NCBI GenBank assembly: GCA_035574275.1
Contig: DATLYY010000006.1
Span: forward strand, 1-54,998
Direction: 5' to 3'
DNA length: 54,998 nucleotides
Origin: Verrucomicrobiia bacterium
Lineage (GTDB): Bacteria > Zixibacteria > MSB-5A5 > DSPP01
Position numbers and translations under genes: made by a program. The notes under the pieces were generated by a model. It worked only from the letters and a program-made list of their open reading frames with translations. It was not told where the DNA came from and did not search any database. How positions within the stretch are numbered: position 1 is the stretch's first letter; each line of letters opens with the position of its first letter. This document shows positions 30,108-39,324 of this stretch, one piece after another.

Positions 30108-30614
30108 ATGAAAATCGAGCTTTTTCCCGGACGCAAGGAAATATCCGAGCAGGATTGGAAGTTCGAATTCGGCGAACTGGATTTGAAAAATTTTTTAGTC
30201 GGGTTCTACGAGTCGGGCCGTCTGCGCCTCACCGCGCAGGCATCCGGCAGGGATTACCAGATGTCCGGCGAACTGTTTGCCCCGGCGGTGCTGGAGTGCA
30301 GCCGCTGCCTGGAGCCCTTCCGGCTGCCCCTGCTTTTGCCTTTGGGCTGGTTTGTGCGCCGGGTGGAGGCGTTAACCCCCGAGGATGAGCTGCCGGACGG
30401 GGAGTTTGAAATCCTGCCGGAAACCCAGGAGTTGGATTTTACCGGCCGCGTTCGGGAAACCATCATTTTCAACCTCCCGGCCAAGCCCCTCTGCCGTTCC
30501 GACTGCCGGGGGCTTTGTCCGGTATGCGGGCAGAATTTGAACAACCGGGAATGCGACTGCCGGCGCGAGGCGGCCGATCCCCGTTGGGACGGTTTGCGCC
30601 GGCTTATGCAGTAA
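30108..30614 (+). CDS. yceD: YceD/DUF177 protein
   Basis: 168 residues. YceD proteins are linked to 23S rRNA accumulation and are nearly always upstream of rpmF, as here. Visible are the conserved ECSRCLEPF, the strand after DFTGRVRETI, and a C-terminal cysteine set (CRSDCRGLCPVCG, then CDC) that may bind zinc. No Shine-Dalgarno sequence precedes the ATG. It is the first gene of the ribosome/fatty-acid operon. Confidence 0.9.
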   Translation: MKIELFPGRKEISEQDWKFEFGELDLKNFLVGFYESGRLRLTAQASGRDYQMSGELFAPAVLECSRCLEPFRLPLLLPLGWFVRRVEALTPEDELPDGEFEILPETQELDFTGRVRETIIFNLPAKPLCRSDCRGLCPVCGQNLNNRECDCRREAADPRWDGLRRLMQ

Positions 30615-30664
30615 GCCCGGCGGGCCGGTTTACTTGTTAAACGTATAAGAAAAGCGAGGTATTT

Positions 30665-30847
30665 GTGCCGTTACCGAAACGAAGACATTCCAAAACCCGC
30701 GGCAAAAAACGCCGCACCCACTGGAAACTTTCCGCGCCGGCCTTGGTGGAATGCCGCCAGTGCCATCAAAAGCACCGGGCCCACCACGTCTGCCCCCACT
30801 GCGGGTACTACGCCGGAAAGCCGGTTACCGAGCCCGAGGAAGTTTAA
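30665..30847 (+). CDS. rpmF: 50S ribosomal protein L32
   Basis: 60 residues starting at GTG, with GCGAGG about 8 bases before it. It begins MPLPKRRHSKTRGKKRRTHW, normal for L32, and has the zinc-binding pairs CRQC and CPHC (the zinc-containing paralogue). yceD ends 50 bases upstream and plsX starts 3 bases after its stop. Confidence 0.96.
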   Translation: MPLPKRRHSKTRGKKRRTHWKLSAPALVECRQCHQKHRAHHVCPHCGYYAGKPVTEPEEV

Positions 30848-30850
30848 GGT

Positions 30851-31879
30851 TTGAACGAAACGAAAGCTCCGATCCGGGTGGCCGTCGATGCCATGGGATC
30901 GGATTTCGGCCCCCGGCCCGTGGTGGCCGGCGCCTTGGAGCTTTTGGCCGAAGATGCCGGGAAGGAGTACCGGCTTCTTTTGGTCGGGGACCCAAAAAAA
31001 ATCGAGGCCGAACTGGCCCGGCACCGGGCGCACAACGGGGAGCTGGAAATTGTCGCCGCTTCCGAGAAAGTGGAAATGGGGGAACCCCCCAGCGAGGCGG
31101 TCAAGAAGAAGGATTCCTCGATTGCCGTCGCCGCCCGTCTGGTCAAAGAAGGCCGGGCGGATGCCTGGCTTTCGGGCGGCAACACGGGCGCGGTCATGGC
31201 TTCCGCCCTTTTAACACTCGGGCGGCTGGAGGGGGTTTCCCGTCCGGCCATTGCCATTGTTTTTCCCACCGTAAAAGCGCCGGCCATGCTTCTGGATGTC
31301 GGGGCGAACGCCGAATGCAAACCCCTCCACCTCGAGCAGTTCGCCTTGATGGGGTCCATTTATTACAGCTACGTTTTCAACCATACCGAACCCAAAGTGG
31401 GGCTTCTGTCCATCGGGGAGGAGCCGACCAAGGGGAACGAGCTGGTCTTGGCCAGCCACCGGCTTCTGGCCGAAAGCGGGCTGAACTTTCAAGGCAACGT
31501 GGAGGGGCGGGACGTGATGGAAGGGGGCTGCCAGGTGATCGTCACGGACGGGTTTACCGGCAACGTGATTTTGAAGTTTGCCGAGGGGCTCTACGGATTT
31601 TTGGGCAAAAAATTCCGCCACCAAATCTCCACCAACATCTTTTCCCGCTTTGCCGTTTTTCTCTTGGCCCCGTTTCTGCGCCGCTTGAAGAAAAGCCTGG
31701 ACTACGCCGAGTACGGCGGCGCCCCGCTTCTGGGGGTGAATGGCGTCACGATTATCTGCCACGGCGGCTCGTCGGCGCGGGCCATCAAAAACGGCATCAA
31801 GGCGGCCGCCGGAATGTTCCGGGCGCGGGTCAACGAGCATATTCAGGAGAAGCTGGCTGGATGGAAGGAAACCGATTGA
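30851..31879 (+). CDS. plsX: Phosphate acyltransferase PlsX
   Basis: Makes acyl-phosphate from acyl-ACP, feeding PlsY in phospholipid synthesis. 342 residues; it opens IRVAVDAMGSDFGPRPVVAG and shows GNTGAVMA, LLDVGAN and DGFTGNV motifs of the family. The start is TTG, 3 bases after the rpmF stop. Its stop overlaps the likely TTG start of fabH. Confidence 0.96.
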   Translation: MNETKAPIRVAVDAMGSDFGPRPVVAGALELLAEDAGKEYRLLLVGDPKKIEAELARHRAHNGELEIVAASEKVEMGEPPSEAVKKKDSSIAVAARLVKEGRADAWLSGGNTGAVMASALLTLGRLEGVSRPAIAIVFPTVKAPAMLLDVGANAECKPLHLEQFALMGSIYYSYVFNHTEPKVGLLSIGEEPTKGNELVLASHRLLAESGLNFQGNVEGRDVMEGGCQVIVTDGFTGNVILKFAEGLYGFLGKKFRHQISTNIFSRFAVFLLAPFLRRLKKSLDYAEYGGAPLLGVNGVTIICHGGSSARAIKNGIKAAAGMFRARVNEHIQEKLAGWKETD

Positions 31880-32862
31880 AGAAGGCCGTTCTTGTCGGCG
31901 TGGGGGCCGCCACGCCGGAGCGGGTTTTGACCAACTACGATTTCGAAAAGATGGTCGAGACCTCGGATGAGTGGATTGTCACCCGCACCGGCATCCGGGA
32001 GCGGCACGTGGTGGAAAACGGGACGGTTGGAACGGATTTGGCCCTGGAGGCCTCCCGGAAGGCCTTGCAGGAAGCGGGGCTTTCCCCCGAAGAAGTGGAT
32101 TTGATTCTTTTGGGGACGGTTACGCCGGACTACCTCGTTCCCTCCTCCGCCTGCATTTTGCAGCAAAAGCTGGGGGCCGCGAAAGCGGCGGCGATGGACG
32201 TGGTGGCGGGCTGCACCGGATTTATTTACGGCCTGGCCACCGCCAACGCCTTCGTTCAATCCGGCATGTACAAAAACGTTCTGGTCATCGGCGTGGAGGT
32301 GCTTTCCAAACTCACCAACTATAAAGACCGGAACACCTGTGTTTTGTTTGGCGATGCCGCGGGAGCAGTAGTCGTACAGGCGGCCCCCCCGGACGAACGG
32401 CGCGGCATCTTATCCACCTTCCTGGCCGCTGACGGCGGTCTGGCCGATTTGTTGTACGTCCCAATCGGGGGGACGGTGGAGCCCTTGACGCCGGAAAACT
32501 ATGAGAAGCGGGGGCACTACATCAAAATGGCGGGCAACGAGGTCTTCAAGTCGGCCGTGCGGGAAATGGGGGAGGCAGCCGCCATCGCTTTGGAAAAAGC
32601 GGGCTGTTCTTCCGACGAACTCTCATTATTAATCCCCCACCAGGCCAACATCCGCATCATCGAGGCGACCGCCAAGCGGGTGGGGCTGCCGATGGAAAAA
32701 GTGTACGTAAACATTGACCGCTACGGAAACACCTCGTCCGCCTCCGTCCCGCTGGCGCTCTGGGAGGCGCGCCAAAACGGCAGGGTTAAGAAGGGGGACT
32801 TGGTGCTCATGGTCGCCTTCGGCGCCGGGTTCACCTGGGGCTCCGTTTTGGTGCGGTTATGA
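31876..32862 (+). CDS. fabH: 3-oxoacyl-[ACP] synthase III
   Basis: Starts fatty-acid synthesis by joining acetyl-CoA (or a branched primer) with malonyl-ACP. From the TTG at 31876 it has 328 residues, with Cys113 (VVAGCTGF), His in LLIPHQANIRI and Asn in IDRYGNTSSAS. AGGAA lies 6 bases before the TTG, whose TTGA overlaps the plsX stop; an ATG at 31861 is the alternative. The frame is open far upstream through plsX and rpmF, but that extension is an out-of-frame reading of those genes. Confidence 0.96.
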   Translation: MKKAVLVGVGAATPERVLTNYDFEKMVETSDEWIVTRTGIRERHVVENGTVGTDLALEASRKALQEAGLSPEEVDLILLGTVTPDYLVPSSACILQQKLGAAKAAAMDVVAGCTGFIYGLATANAFVQSGMYKNVLVIGVEVLSKLTNYKDRNTCVLFGDAAGAVVVQAAPPDERRGILSTFLAADGGLADLLYVPIGGTVEPLTPENYEKRGHYIKMAGNEVFKSAVREMGEAAAIALEKAGCSSDELSLLIPHQANIRIIEATAKRVGLPMEKVYVNIDRYGNTSSASVPLALWEARQNGRVKKGDLVLMVAFGAGFTWGSVLVRL

Positions 32863-33782
32863 AGCGCGCCCTGCTCTTTCCCGGACAAGGGTCGCAAAAA
32901 GTGGGGATGGGAAAAGAGCTGTACCACACGTTCTCCGAGGCACGCGAGGTTTTCGACCGGGCGGACGGGGTGTTGAAGTATTCGCTGTCGGGCATCTGCT
33001 TTGACGGGCCGGAGGAGAAACTGGTACAGACGGCGTACACCCAGCCGGCGGTTTTCGTCACCTCCATCGCGGCTTGGAGGATTTTGCAAAAGCAGAACGA
33101 AAAGTTTGACTTCACGGCCGGGCACTCGCTCGGCGAATACACGGCCCTGGCGGCCGCCGGGGTTTTGAAATTTGAAGAGGCGCTTTTGGCCGTGGCCGCC
33201 CGGGCGCGATTCATGCAGGAGGCCTGCGACCAAAACCCGGGGACAATGGCGGCCCTGATAGGCGTTACGCCCGCGGAGGCGGAAGAAATTTGCCGAGAAG
33301 CCTCTTCGGCAGGCGTGGTCGTGCCGGCCAATTTCAATTCCCCCGGGCAGGTGGCCGTTTCGGGAGAGCGCGCGGCTGTGGAAAAGGCGGTTGAAACGGC
33401 GAAGGCGGGCGGCAAAAAGGGGATGCTTTTGCCCGTGGGGGGGGCCTTCCATTCCCCCCTGATGGAACCGGCAAAAAAGAAACTTGCGGAATTTCTGGAT
33501 TCGATTACTTTTTCCCCCGCTCAAATCCCGGTGGTGGCCAATGTCACCGCGCGGGAGGAGACCCGGCCGGAGGAGTTTCGCCGGCTGTTGAAGGAGCAAA
33601 TCACATCCCCCGTGCGCTGGGAGGAAACGCTCATCCGGCTTGCAAGCCTGGGGGTGGAGGAGTTCGTGGAAGCGGGGCCGGGGAAGGTATTGGCCGGATT
33701 GGTCAAAAGAACCTTGAAGGGCGCACAGACCCGAAATTTCGAAACACCGGCGGACTTTGCGGCCCGCCCGGCGGCGGTTTGA
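32859..33782 (+). CDS. fabD: Malonyl-CoA:ACP transacylase
   Basis: 307 residues. Loads malonate on ACP. The nucleophile motif GHSLGEY spans residues 88-94 (Ser90); the opening FPGQGSQKVGMG and GGAFHSPLM (catalytic His) are also present. It overlaps fabH by 4 bp (ATGA), indicating coupled translation. Confidence 0.97.
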   Translation: MKRALLFPGQGSQKVGMGKELYHTFSEAREVFDRADGVLKYSLSGICFDGPEEKLVQTAYTQPAVFVTSIAAWRILQKQNEKFDFTAGHSLGEYTALAAAGVLKFEEALLAVAARARFMQEACDQNPGTMAALIGVTPAEAEEICREASSAGVVVPANFNSPGQVAVSGERAAVEKAVETAKAGGKKGMLLPVGGAFHSPLMEPAKKKLAEFLDSITFSPAQIPVVANVTAREETRPEEFRRLLKEQITSPVRWEETLIRLASLGVEEFVEAGPGKVLAGLVKRTLKGAQTRNFETPADFAARPAAV

Positions 33783-33787
33783 TTTCG

Positions 33788-34567
33788 ATGCAAACGGAGA
33801 CCGGCGTTTTGGATGAAACGATTCACAAAGATTTGACCGGCCGTGCGGCGTTGGTCACCGGGGCGGCCCGGGGCATCGGCCGGTCCATTGCCCGCAGATT
33901 GGCGGCGCGCGGCGCTTCGGTGGTCATCTCCGATTTACTGGCAGATGCCGCAGGGACCACGGCGGAAGAGTTCAAATCGGCCGGATTTACGGCTCTCGCT
34001 TTGGCCGGCGACGTTTCCTCCGCCGGCTCGGTCGAGGAAACGGTAGCCAAAACGGTGGAGGCGTTCGGCTCGCTGGATATTTTGGTCAACAATGCGGGTA
34101 TCACCAAAGACGGGCTTTTGTTCCGGATGAACGAAACGGACTGGGACAAGGTTATGGCGGTGAATTTAAAAGGGGTTTTTCTGGTCACCAAGGCGGCCTC
34201 CCGGGTGATGGCCCAAAAGCGCTGGGGACGGATTGTCAACATCAGCTCGGTGGTCGGCTTGATGGGGAACGCCGGACAGGCCAACTACGCCGCCTCCAAG
34301 GCGGGTGTGGTCGGATTCACCAAGGCCTGTGCCAAGGAGCTGGCGGGGCGGAACATAACCGTCAACGCCGTAGCCCCCGGCTACATCCAGACCGAAATGA
34401 CCGAAAAGCTGCCGGAACGGGCCAAAGAGGCGTTTCTGGCGGCGATTCCCCTGGGGCGGGCCGGCACGGCGGAGGAGGTGGCCGCGGCGGTCGGTTTTTT
34501 GGTTTCGGAGGAGGCCGGATACATCACCGGCCAGGTTTTGCAAATAGACGGCGGACTGTTAATGTAA
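33788..34567 (+). CDS. fabG: 3-oxoacyl-[ACP] reductase
   Basis: NADPH-dependent short-chain reductase of fatty-acid elongation. It shows the Rossmann motif [17 protein letters not shown] in [11 protein letters not shown], Ser in [11 protein letters not shown], and YAASK with Tyr and Lys. From the ATG at 33788 it has 259 residues, slightly long because of about 15 extra N-terminal residues. A TTG at 33779 overlapping the fabD stop is an alternative start. Confidence 0.96.
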   Translation: MQTETGVLDETIHKDLTGRAALVTGAARGIGRSIARRLAARGASVVISDLLADAAGTTAEEFKSAGFTALALAGDVSSAGSVEETVAKTVEAFGSLDILVNNAGITKDGLLFRMNETDWDKVMAVNLKGVFLVTKAASRVMAQKRWGRIVNISSVVGLMGNAGQANYAASKAGVVGFTKACAKELAGRNITVNAVAPGYIQTEMTEKLPERAKEAFLAAIPLGRAGTAEEVAAAVGFLVSEEAGYITGQVLQIDGGLLM

Positions 34568-34611
34568 CAACTTGCCCCGGAGATGGGGAGAGAACAAAAG
34601 GAGGAGAATAC

Positions 34612-34866
34612 ATGGCATCGCAAATCGAGCAAAAAGTGCGTGAAATCATCGTCGAGCAGCTGGGGGTCGACCCCGAGCAGGTGACCCAGGAAGCATCCTT
34701 CGTGGATGATCTGGGGGCCGACTCGCTGGACACCGTCGAACTGGTGATGGCCTTGGAAGAGGAATTCGATCTGGAAATCCCGGACGAGGACGCCGAGAAA
34801 ATCACCACCGTCGGGGAGGCGATTGAGTACATCGAGAGGAACATGGAAAAAGAAGAAGCGGAATGA
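34612..34866 (+). CDS. acpP: Acyl carrier protein
   Basis: 84 residues, acidic and helical. The phosphopantetheine site is Ser38 in [28 protein letters not shown] before the ATG is the best ribosome-binding site of the operon, fitting the high amount of ACP needed. It overlaps fabF by 4 bp. Confidence 0.98.
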   Translation: MASQIEQKVREIIVEQLGVDPEQVTQEASFVDDLGADSLDTVELVMALEEEFDLEIPDEDAEKITTVGEAIEYIERNMEKEEAE

Positions 34867-36104
34867 AGCGCGTAGTGGTGACCGGTCTGGGGGTTTTGAC
34901 TCCCGTCGGTCACACCATAAAAGAGTTCTGGGATAATCTCACCGCCGGTCGCTCCGGCGTGGGGAGAATCAGCCGCTTCGACGTTTCCGCCTACGACTGC
35001 CAGATTGCCGGGGAGGTAAAGGGGTTCGATCCCTCCAAGGTGCTGGACAAAAAGGAGGCCCGGCGGGCGGACCTTTTTGAGCAGTATGCCCTGGCGGCCA
35101 CCAGCCAGGCCTTGGCGGAAGCCGGTCTCGATTCCACAAAAATAAATCCGGAACGGGTTGGAGTCGTGCTGGGTTCCGGCATCGGCGGCATCGACACCTT
35201 CGAACGGCAGCATCAGGCCCTGCTTTCCGGCGGGCCGGGCCGGGTTTCCCCCTTCTTTATCCCGATGATGATTATCGATATGGGCCCCGGGTTGGTTTCC
35301 ATGCGCTACGGGTTGAAGGGCCCCAACTACGCCACGGTATCGGCCTGCGCCTCCTCGGCGCATGCCATCGGCGATGCTTTTCACATCATCCAGCGCGGGG
35401 AAGCGGAGGCGATGGTCACCGGCGGTTGCGAAGCGACCATCACCCCCACCTCCCTAGCCGGATTCTGCTCCGCCCGGGCGCTCTCCACCCGGAACGACGA
35501 GCCGGAGCGGGCCTCCCGCCCTTTCGACAAGGACCGGGACGGATTCGTGATGGGGGAAGGAGGAGGGATTCTCGTTCTGGAAGAGCTGGAGCATGCCAAA
35601 AAAAGGGGCGCCAAGATTTACGCCGAGCTTTTGGGTTTTGGTATGACCGGCGACGCCTACCATATGACCTCCCCGGCCCCCAAAGGGGAAGGAGCGGCCC
35701 GTGCGATGCGCGAGGCATTGCGTTCCGCCCGATTAAACCCCGAGCAGATTGATTACATCAACGCCCATGGCACCTCCACCGATTTGGGGGATGTGGCCGA
35801 AACGGAGGCGGTCAAGACGGTTTTTGGAGAATACGCCTACAAAGTTCCGATTTCCTCCACCAAATCAATGACCGGCCACCTTCTGGGGGCGGCGGGGGCG
35901 ACCGAACTGATCGCTTCCATACTCACCATAGATTCCGGCGTTATGCATCCCACTATTAATTTGGACGAGCCGGACCCGGCCTGCGACTTGGACTACATTC
36001 CGAAACAGGCCCGCGAAAAAAAGGTGAATCATGTTCTATCCAACTCCTTCGGCTTTGGCGGGCACAACGTTTCCATCTTAGCCGGCCGCTTTAACGGGAG
36101 GTAA
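34863..36104 (+). CDS. fabF: 3-oxoacyl-[ACP] synthase II
   Basis: Condensing enzyme for elongation, 413 residues. The triad is Cys162 ([13 protein letters not shown]), His in [12 protein letters not shown] and His in [12 protein letters not shown]. It is coupled to acpP (ATGA) and followed immediately by rnc. Confidence 0.97.
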   Translation: MKRVVVTGLGVLTPVGHTIKEFWDNLTAGRSGVGRISRFDVSAYDCQIAGEVKGFDPSKVLDKKEARRADLFEQYALAATSQALAEAGLDSTKINPERVGVVLGSGIGGIDTFERQHQALLSGGPGRVSPFFIPMMIIDMGPGLVSMRYGLKGPNYATVSACASSAHAIGDAFHIIQRGEAEAMVTGGCEATITPTSLAGFCSARALSTRNDEPERASRPFDKDRDGFVMGEGGGILVLEELEHAKKRGAKIYAELLGFGMTGDAYHMTSPAPKGEGAARAMREALRSARLNPEQIDYINAHGTSTDLGDVAETEAVKTVFGEYAYKVPISSTKSMTGHLLGAAGATELIASILTIDSGVMHPTINLDEPDPACDLDYIPKQAREKKVNHVLSNSFGFGGHNVSILAGRFNGR

Positions 36105-36105
36105 T

Positions 36106-36894
36106 GTGCCCCGCCGGGCGGTCTCCCAGCTTCGCAAACTGCTTCAGGGGCTTTTCGGCGCCCATCCGTATGAGGAGCGGGAGCTCGCGGAGCTCTTGGA
36201 CTACCGTTTTCACGACCGGGAGCTTTTGGAGCAAGCGTTGACCCACCGCTCGGCGGCCCGGCTTTCCGGAAAAAAGACCGCCTACTTTTCGGCCAACGAG
36301 CGGCTGGAGTTTTTGGGGGACGCCGTCTTGGGCCTGATCACCAGCCGGTTTCTTTTTGAGCATTTTCCGGAAAAAGACGAAGGGGAGCTTTCCAAACTGA
36401 AGGCCGCCCTGGTCAACAAGGTCACCCTCTCCCGCGTGGCCCGGGAAATCGGGCTGGGAAAATTCTTAAAACTCTCCCCGGAGGAGGAACGGATGGGGGG
36501 GCGCCACCGCCATTCCATCATCGCCGACGCCTACGAAGCGCTTCTGGGAGCCGTTTACCTGGACGGCGGGCTGGAGGCCGCCGCGGAGATGATCGAAACG
36601 CAGGTGCTTTCGCGGATGGGGGAGTTGGTTTCGGACCGGGCCCACTACAATTACAAAGGGGAATTGCTGGAATATTTGCAGGGTCGCGGCATGGGGGCGC
36701 CGCGCTACGTTCTGGAAACGGAGGAGGGGCCGGATCACAGCAAAAACTTCACCATGGCGGTGATGATTTTGGGAACCAAGCTCGCCGTGGGGGCGGGTCC
36801 CTCCAAAAAAGAGGCGGAGCAAAAAGCGGCCCGGCTTGCGCTTTTGGCCCTGCGCCAAAAAGAAAACCAGCTTCCAAAACCGGTGGAAAGTTAG
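36106..36894 (+). CDS. rnc: Ribonuclease III
   Basis: Cleaves double-stranded RNA, including rRNA precursors. 262 residues: the catalytic domain has NERLEFLGDAVLGL and HSIIADAYEALLGAVYLDGG; the C-terminal dsRNA-binding domain begins at NYKGELLEYLQGRG and ends KKEAEQKAARLAL. The start is GTG, one base after the fabF stop. fabF-rnc linkage is common. Confidence 0.96.
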   Translation: MPRRAVSQLRKLLQGLFGAHPYEERELAELLDYRFHDRELLEQALTHRSAARLSGKKTAYFSANERLEFLGDAVLGLITSRFLFEHFPEKDEGELSKLKAALVNKVTLSRVAREIGLGKFLKLSPEEERMGGRHRHSIIADAYEALLGAVYLDGGLEAAAEMIETQVLSRMGELVSDRAHYNYKGELLEYLQGRGMGAPRYVLETEEGPDHSKNFTMAVMILGTKLAVGAGPSKKEAEQKAARLALLALRQKENQLPKPVES

Positions 36895-36902
36895 GAGGAA
36901 AT

Positions 36903-37688
36903 TTGCATACCATTGTTTGCGTAAAACAGGTGCCGGAAATCGCGGGCATAAAAGTTTCCCCCGACGGAAGCGGCGTCGTTCCCCCTCCCGGAGCGGGGAT
37001 GGTCAACCCGTTCGATGTCTACGCCGTTGAAGAGGGAATTCGCATCAAGGAAAAAACTTCCGGCAAACTCTCCGTAGTCACTTCCGGCGGCCCTGCCGCG
37101 GAGGGGGCTTTGCGCGAAGCTTTGGCTCTCGGCGCCGACGAGGCGTATCTGCTCTCCGACCCGTTGTTTGCCACCGCCGATCCCTTGCATACGGCTCTCA
37201 TTCTTTCGGCCGGCATCAAAAAAATAGGCGCCTTTGATTTGGTGCTCTGCGGCAAGCAGGCCGTGGATGACGACAGTTCCGCCGTTCCCGCCGCCCTGGC
37301 CGCTTACCTTGAACTGCCGCAGGTGATTTTCGTGAAAAAATTCGAGCAGTTGGAACCGGGAAAAGCGAAAGTTTTCCGGATGGCGGATGACGGCTACGAA
37401 GTGATCGAAACGCCCCTGCCCGCGGTGGTGGGGGTGGTGAAAGAAATAAACGAGCCGCGGCTCCCCTCGCTCAAGGGAAAAATGCGGGCCAAATCGGCCA
37501 AAATCACCACCTGGAGCGCCGCCGATTTGGGGCTGGACGCTTCGGCTCTGAACCCCGCCAATTTCGGCTACAAAGTGGAACAGTTTTCCCCGCCGTCGCC
37601 CCGTCCCAAAGGGGAGATGCTCTCCGGCACGCCGGAGGAAATCGCCGAAAAGCTTTTCCAAAAACTGCGCGAAGCGCAGGTGATTTGA
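36903..37688 (+). CDS. etfB: Electron transfer flavoprotein beta subunit
   Basis: 261 residues: TIVCVKQVPEI at the start, NPFDVYAVEEGIRIKEK, GADEAYLLSD, GKQAVDDDSSAVPAALAAYL (the AMP/FAD-loop region) and LPAVVGVVKEINEPRLPSL near the end. EtfB binds AMP and works with EtfA to carry electrons from acyl-CoA dehydrogenases to the quinone pool. The start is TTG with AGGAGGAAA in front. etfA does not follow, which is unusual because etfB and etfA are generally adjacent; the partner must lie elsewhere. It sits 8 bases after rnc. Confidence 0.93.
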   Translation: MHTIVCVKQVPEIAGIKVSPDGSGVVPPPGAGMVNPFDVYAVEEGIRIKEKTSGKLSVVTSGGPAAEGALREALALGADEAYLLSDPLFATADPLHTALILSAGIKKIGAFDLVLCGKQAVDDDSSAVPAALAAYLELPQVIFVKKFEQLEPGKAKVFRMADDGYEVIETPLPAVVGVVKEINEPRLPSLKGKMRAKSAKITTWSAADLGLDASALNPANFGYKVEQFSPPSPRPKGEMLSGTPEEIAEKLFQKLREAQVI

Positions 37689-37798
37689 ATCGGGTTGTTG
37701 GCAAGCAGAGCGGGGACGGTTCAAGCTGCTCCTCTTTGCTGCTTTGGCGCTGCGATATTCCTTTGCTTCCCAAAAACCGCTGATGTATTTTCCAACCC

Positions 37799-38569
37799 GT
37801 GGATAGACCCACCGTAACGATCCACCCGCAGGCCGCCGGCCGGGCGCGCAAATTCTTCTTTCTGCTCGTGGCCCTCGGCATGGCCTTCATGATTTCCATT
37901 GTCCTCTTCGACAAAATCTTCATGCCCGCGGCCGTGCGCCACGACGACGACCGGCTGGTCCCCTCCGTGGTCGGTTTTTCGGTCGATTCGGCCGGCGCCG
38001 TTCTGCAGTCGGTCGATTTGGGGATCGCCGTGGTCGGCGAGGAATTCTCTTCGGCCTATCCGGCCGGCATCATCATCTCCCAGCTTCCGCCGCCGGGGAT
38101 GCGGGTGCGGGAGGGGCGCTTGATAAAGGTCTCCGTCTCCAAGGGGAACCAGCGTCTGGTCGTTCCCAACGTGGTCGGCATGGGGCGGCGGCAGGCAGAG
38201 CTTCTGCTTTTGGATTACGGCCTCTACGTCGGCGAAATCGTGGAGGTGGATACCTCCGGCGTGGAAAAGGGGATGGTTCTGGCCAGTTTTCCCTCTCCCG
38301 GGGCCGGGGTTGCCCCGCAGAGCCGGGTCACTTTGACCATCGCCGCCGGCGGGGTGGAGCCGGATTCCACCTGGGTGCCGAACTTGGTGGGGCGCAGCTT
38401 GGAAGAGGCCAAAAAGCGGATTGCCGCCTCCGGCTTGGAATTGAAGGACTTGGACTACGAAGACAACGAGCTGGTGCTCCCCGGAACGGTTTTGAAGCAG
38501 GAGCCGCCCGGCGGGCTGGCCGTGCGCCGCGGCGAAAAAGTCAAGCTTTGGGTGGCCCGCTCGGAGTGA
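37799..38569 (+). CDS. Membrane protein with three PASTA domains
   Basis: 256 residues. After a short cytoplasmic segment there is one membrane helix (about 18-40), then three PASTA repeats outside (about 52-115, 118-187 and 190-254) with VPSVVGFS, VPNVVGMGRRQAELLL and VPNLVGRSLEEAKKRI. PASTA domains bind peptidoglycan fragments; they are usually fused to Ser/Thr kinases or penicillin-binding proteins, but no kinase or transpeptidase domain is present here. The start is GTG. The 110 bases upstream hold nothing I recognise. It is close to rpe, a pairing seen with stkP-like genes elsewhere. Confidence 0.88.
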   Translation: MDRPTVTIHPQAAGRARKFFFLLVALGMAFMISIVLFDKIFMPAAVRHDDDRLVPSVVGFSVDSAGAVLQSVDLGIAVVGEEFSSAYPAGIIISQLPPPGMRVREGRLIKVSVSKGNQRLVVPNVVGMGRRQAELLLLDYGLYVGEIVEVDTSGVEKGMVLASFPSPGAGVAPQSRVTLTIAAGGVEPDSTWVPNLVGRSLEEAKKRIAASGLELKDLDYEDNELVLPGTVLKQEPPGGLAVRRGEKVKLWVARSE

Positions 38570-38571
38570 GA

Positions 38572-39231
38572 ATGGCCGCCAAGTCACCGCTCATCTCCGC
38601 TTCGATTATCGCCGCCGGTTTTCATCAACTGGAAAAAGAAATTTCCCGCGTCACGGCCGCCGGGGCGGACTGGCTGCATGTGGACGTGATGGACGGGCAT
38701 TTCGTTCCCAATCTCACCTTCGGCCCTATGATTACGGCCGCCTTGAACAAGCTCTGGAAGAAAACCTTGGACGTGCATTTGATGATTTCCAACCCGGAAA
38801 AATATCTGGAAGCGTACCGCAAATCCGGCGCGGATATCATCTCCATCCACTACGAAGTCATCGGTCCCTCCCCCACGCTATTGGATGAAATCCGCCGTTT
38901 GGGGGCCAAGGCCGGGCTGGCCATCAATCCCTCCACCCCCTTGGACGTGGTCGACTCGCTGCTCGGCCATTTCGATTTGCTTTTGATAATGTCGGTCGTT
39001 CCCGGGTTTGCCGGGCAAAAGTTCATCCCGGAGGTCTCGGCCAAAATCAAGGAAGCTGCCGCAATGAAAAAACGTCTTGGCGCCAAATTTTTGATAGAAG
39101 TGGATGGCGGCATCTCCAAGCAAAATTCCGCCGCCATCAGCCGCTCCGGTGCCGAGGTCTTGGTCGCCGGCAAGGGCATCTTCGGCGAGCGGGATTACCG
39201 CGTGGCGGTTAAACGGCTGAAACGCTCCTAA
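38572..39231 (+). CDS. rpe: Ribulose-phosphate 3-epimerase
   Basis: 219 residues, TIM barrel of the pentose phosphate pathway converting ribulose-5-P to xylulose-5-P. Motifs: HVDVMDGHFVPNLTFGP, DVHLMISNPEKYLEAY, MSVVPGFAGQKFIPEV and EVDGGISKQN, which give the metal-binding His/Asp residues. The start is ATG, 2 bases after the PASTA gene stop; an earlier in-frame start at 38548 overlaps that gene. Confidence 0.96.
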   Translation: MAAKSPLISASIIAAGFHQLEKEISRVTAAGADWLHVDVMDGHFVPNLTFGPMITAALNKLWKKTLDVHLMISNPEKYLEAYRKSGADIISIHYEVIGPSPTLLDEIRRLGAKAGLAINPSTPLDVVDSLLGHFDLLLIMSVVPGFAGQKFIPEVSAKIKEAAAMKKRLGAKFLIEVDGGISKQNSAAISRSGAEVLVAGKGIFGERDYRVAVKRLKRS

Positions 39232-39324
39232 TCCGACCAGCCTACCTGCCAAATCTATTGCTCCAAAAAGGACTTGCTATCCCCATTTTAGCGTATTAGC
39301 TTTCTTTTAAAGCCAGGAGGCGGT

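Noticed and set aside
30751-31860. Long open frame upstream of fabH that would extend it to 703 residues
   Set aside because: It reads rpmF and plsX out of frame and gives low-complexity Arg/Gly-rich sequence; plsX in another frame is unmistakable and fabH begins with its normal start.
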